Source: Mycobacterium paraffinicum (GTDB taxonomy: Bacteria > Actinomycetota > Actinomycetes > Mycobacteriales > Mycobacteriaceae). From it: a stretch of DNA of 64,000 bases. Positions 62,628 to 64,000 of the stretch are shown one piece after another. The translations under genes were made by a program, and so were the position numbers. The notes below the pieces were generated by a model that saw only the letters and a program-made list of their open reading frames with translations, ran no database searches and was not told where the DNA came from. Where the stretch lies: assembly GCF_001907675.1 (NCBI RefSeq), contig NZ_MPNT01000005.1, positions 124,001 to 188,000 of the forward strand. The letters are read 5' to 3'. Numbering within the stretch: position 1 is the first letter of the stretch; the number at the start of each line of letters is the position of its first letter.

Positions 62628-64000
62628 TTGAACGATCACGCCGTTGTCCTCGGCGCGGGCATCGCAGGTCTGGTCGCCGCGACGGTGCTCGCCGAGCACT
62701 ACGCGCTAGTGACGGTCGTGGAGCGAGACCGGTTGCCCGACAACCCCGTTGATCGGCGCGGAGTACCGCAGGGACGCCATTTGCACAGTCTGCTCAGTCG
62801 CGGCTCCCAGATCATGGAGGAACTACACCCCGGGTTCCTCGCCGATATCGTTGAGGCGGGTGCGCTGGTTCTCGACGACCCCGACATGCGCAGGATCTAC
62901 AGCCGCATCGGCCGCTACACCTTCAACCGGACCGACCGGGCCGCGGACCCGGCGGCCTTGACCACTTACCTCGCCAGCCGGCCGTTTCTGGAATTCCACC
63001 TTCGCCGCCGAGTCCAGGCCCGATCGAACGTCGCGTTCCTCGACGGTCACGACGTCGGCGAACTTGTCTCTACGAGACCACACCGCATCACCGGTGTCAG
63101 CGTCAGCGCCCGCGACTTGACCAGCTCCGAGACGCTCTGCGCGGATTTGATCATCGATGCCACGGGCCGCGCCACCCGCACACCGCTGCTCTTGAAACGG
63201 CTCGGCTTCCCCCGCCCCACCGAGCAGACATTCACCGCCGACGGCATCTACTACAGCCAGCAGATCGAGATCCCCGACCAGGACAGCTTCCTGGAACGCC
63301 TCATTCTCGTCCTTCCCGAGGGCAAGGCCCAGCGCGGCGGCATCATGGCCTGCGAGCACAACATATGGACGTTGACGATCGCCGGCCGAGCTGGCGACCT
63401 AACCCATACGCCAACCGATTTCGCCGACATGCTCACCCTCGCGCAGGACTTCATCCCCCCACACATCCGACCGGCCCTTCACGCTGCGCAACCCCTGACC
63501 GAGGTACAGACATACCGCTATCCCGGAGGGACATGGCGGCGCTACGACCGACTGGCACGCCACCCGCAGGGTCTGCTCGTCCTCGGTGACGCACTATGCA
63601 GCCTGGACCCGATCAACGGTCAAGGCATGACAATGGCCACCCTGCACGCCACCACCCTGCGGGACGAACTCCGTCGCACCAACCAGGTTGACCCGCAAGC
63701 CTTCTACGCAGCAGTCGCTGCGATCACCAAACCCGTGTGGGCCTCCAACGCGCAACGGCCATCCGGCCGTGACGACACGTCTTCCTCGCCGCTCTCGGGC
63801 CGCGCGATCGCGTGGACTCGCCGCAAAATCCTCGAAGCCGCGGCCGACAACATAGTCGTCACCGAACGCCTCATGCGCGTCGCCAACTTCATCGATCCAC
63901 CGCAACGCCTCATCGCACCAGGCTTCCTCACACACGTCGCAGCACACCACATCAGGCGCGGCCTGGTTGGGCATCGTGGCACCGCTGTCTACAACCACTG
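62628..64000 (+). CDS. FAD-dependent monooxygenase/oxidoreductase, partial at right edge
   Basis: 457 codons visible with no stop before the end of the window. N-terminal FAD Rossmann loop is VLGAGIAGLVAA, and the second FAD motif reads GDALCSLDPINGQGMTMA, as in aromatic-ring and squalene-epoxidase-like monooxygenases. Begins with TTG behind AGGAGG. It faces a TetR gene across a palindromic operator. The substrate is unknown and the C-terminus lies outside the window. Confidence 0.85.
   Translation, partial: MNDHAVVLGAGIAGLVAATVLAEHYALVTVVERDRLPDNPVDRRGVPQGRHLHSLLSRGSQIMEELHPGFLADIVEAGALVLDDPDMRRIYSRIGRYTFNRTDRAADPAALTTYLASRPFLEFHLRRRVQARSNVAFLDGHDVGELVSTRPHRITGVSVSARDLTSSETLCADLIIDATGRATRTPLLLKRLGFPRPTEQTFTADGIYYSQQIEIPDQDSFLERLILVLPEGKAQRGGIMACEHNIWTLTIAGRAGDLTHTPTDFADMLTLAQDFIPPHIRPALHAAQPLTEVQTYRYPGGTWRRYDRLARHPQGLLVLGDALCSLDPINGQGMTMATLHATTLRDELRRTNQVDPQAFYAAVAAITKPVWASNAQRPSGRDDTSSSPLSGRAIAWTRRKILEAAADNIVVTERLMRVANFIDPPQRLIAPGFLTHVAAHHIRRGLVGHRGTAVYNH

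Overview
The window is chromosomal DNA of a high-GC actinobacterium, almost certainly a non-tuberculous Mycobacterium. The evidence is a complete yrbEA-yrbEB-mceABCDEF lipid-import operon, an mmpS-mmpL pair, a close homologue of mycobacterial FabG3, two F420/deazaflavin (DDN-type) nitroreductase-family genes with an F420-type luciferase-like oxidoreductase, and a mycobacterial SAM-methyltransferase. Species was not determined. No rRNA, tRNA, CRISPR array, intact insertion sequence or origin was recognised.

Layout. (1) 1-2.8 kb: ECF sigma factor, zinc-type anti-sigma factor, formate/nitrite channel, then a tandem universal stress protein preceded by a DosR-like box. (2) 2.7-8.0 kb: a compact aromatic-catabolism operon (flavin monooxygenase, fumarylacetoacetate-hydrolase-type enzyme, extradiol-type dioxygenase) facing a TetR gene across twin operator-like repeats, then a flavin-nucleotide-binding protein. 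(3) 8.0-19.8 kb: the full mce operon on the minus strand. It ends in an unusual gene made of three tandem Phd/YefM-like units, and a TetR gene lies upstream whose promoter shares a half-site motif with the mce upstream region. (4) 19.9-28.1 kb: a small hypothetical gene, acyltransferase 3, aldo/keto reductase, an epimerase remnant, an epimerase/SnoaL/thioesterase set, DUF1801, and acyl-CoA dehydrogenase with a second hotdog protein.

(5) 28.1-49.3 kb: an accessory block with visibly lower GC and relaxed codon use. It holds an orphan ECF-transporter S component, two HsaA/acyl-CoA-dehydrogenase-like flavin hydroxylases, LysR, a methyltransferase, two paralogous GlxA regulators, two DDN proteins, an MBL hydrolase, an AMP-forming ligase, an F420 LLM oxidoreductase, a GMC oxidoreductase, an amidohydrolase/decarboxylase, a secreted hypothetical, a broken peroxiredoxin and a double GNAT. 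The repeated gene types and two similar palindromes suggest a duplicated, co-regulated catabolic system for an aromatic or alicyclic compound. Its substrate is unknown.

(6) 49.4-58.9 kb: core-like DNA with fabG3, mmpS-mmpL with a TetR, an HSL-type hydrolase, aldehyde dehydrogenase, a CobW-family GTPase and a frameshifted acyl-CoA thioesterase II. (7) 58.9-64.0 kb: a repeat-rich, decaying stretch with three copies of a palindromic sequence, a duplicated unit of about 315 bp, a pair of small genes (acidic protein and zinc ribbon), a truncated P450, a broken SRPBCC gene, and a TetR gene divergent from a flavin monooxygenase that runs off the right edge.
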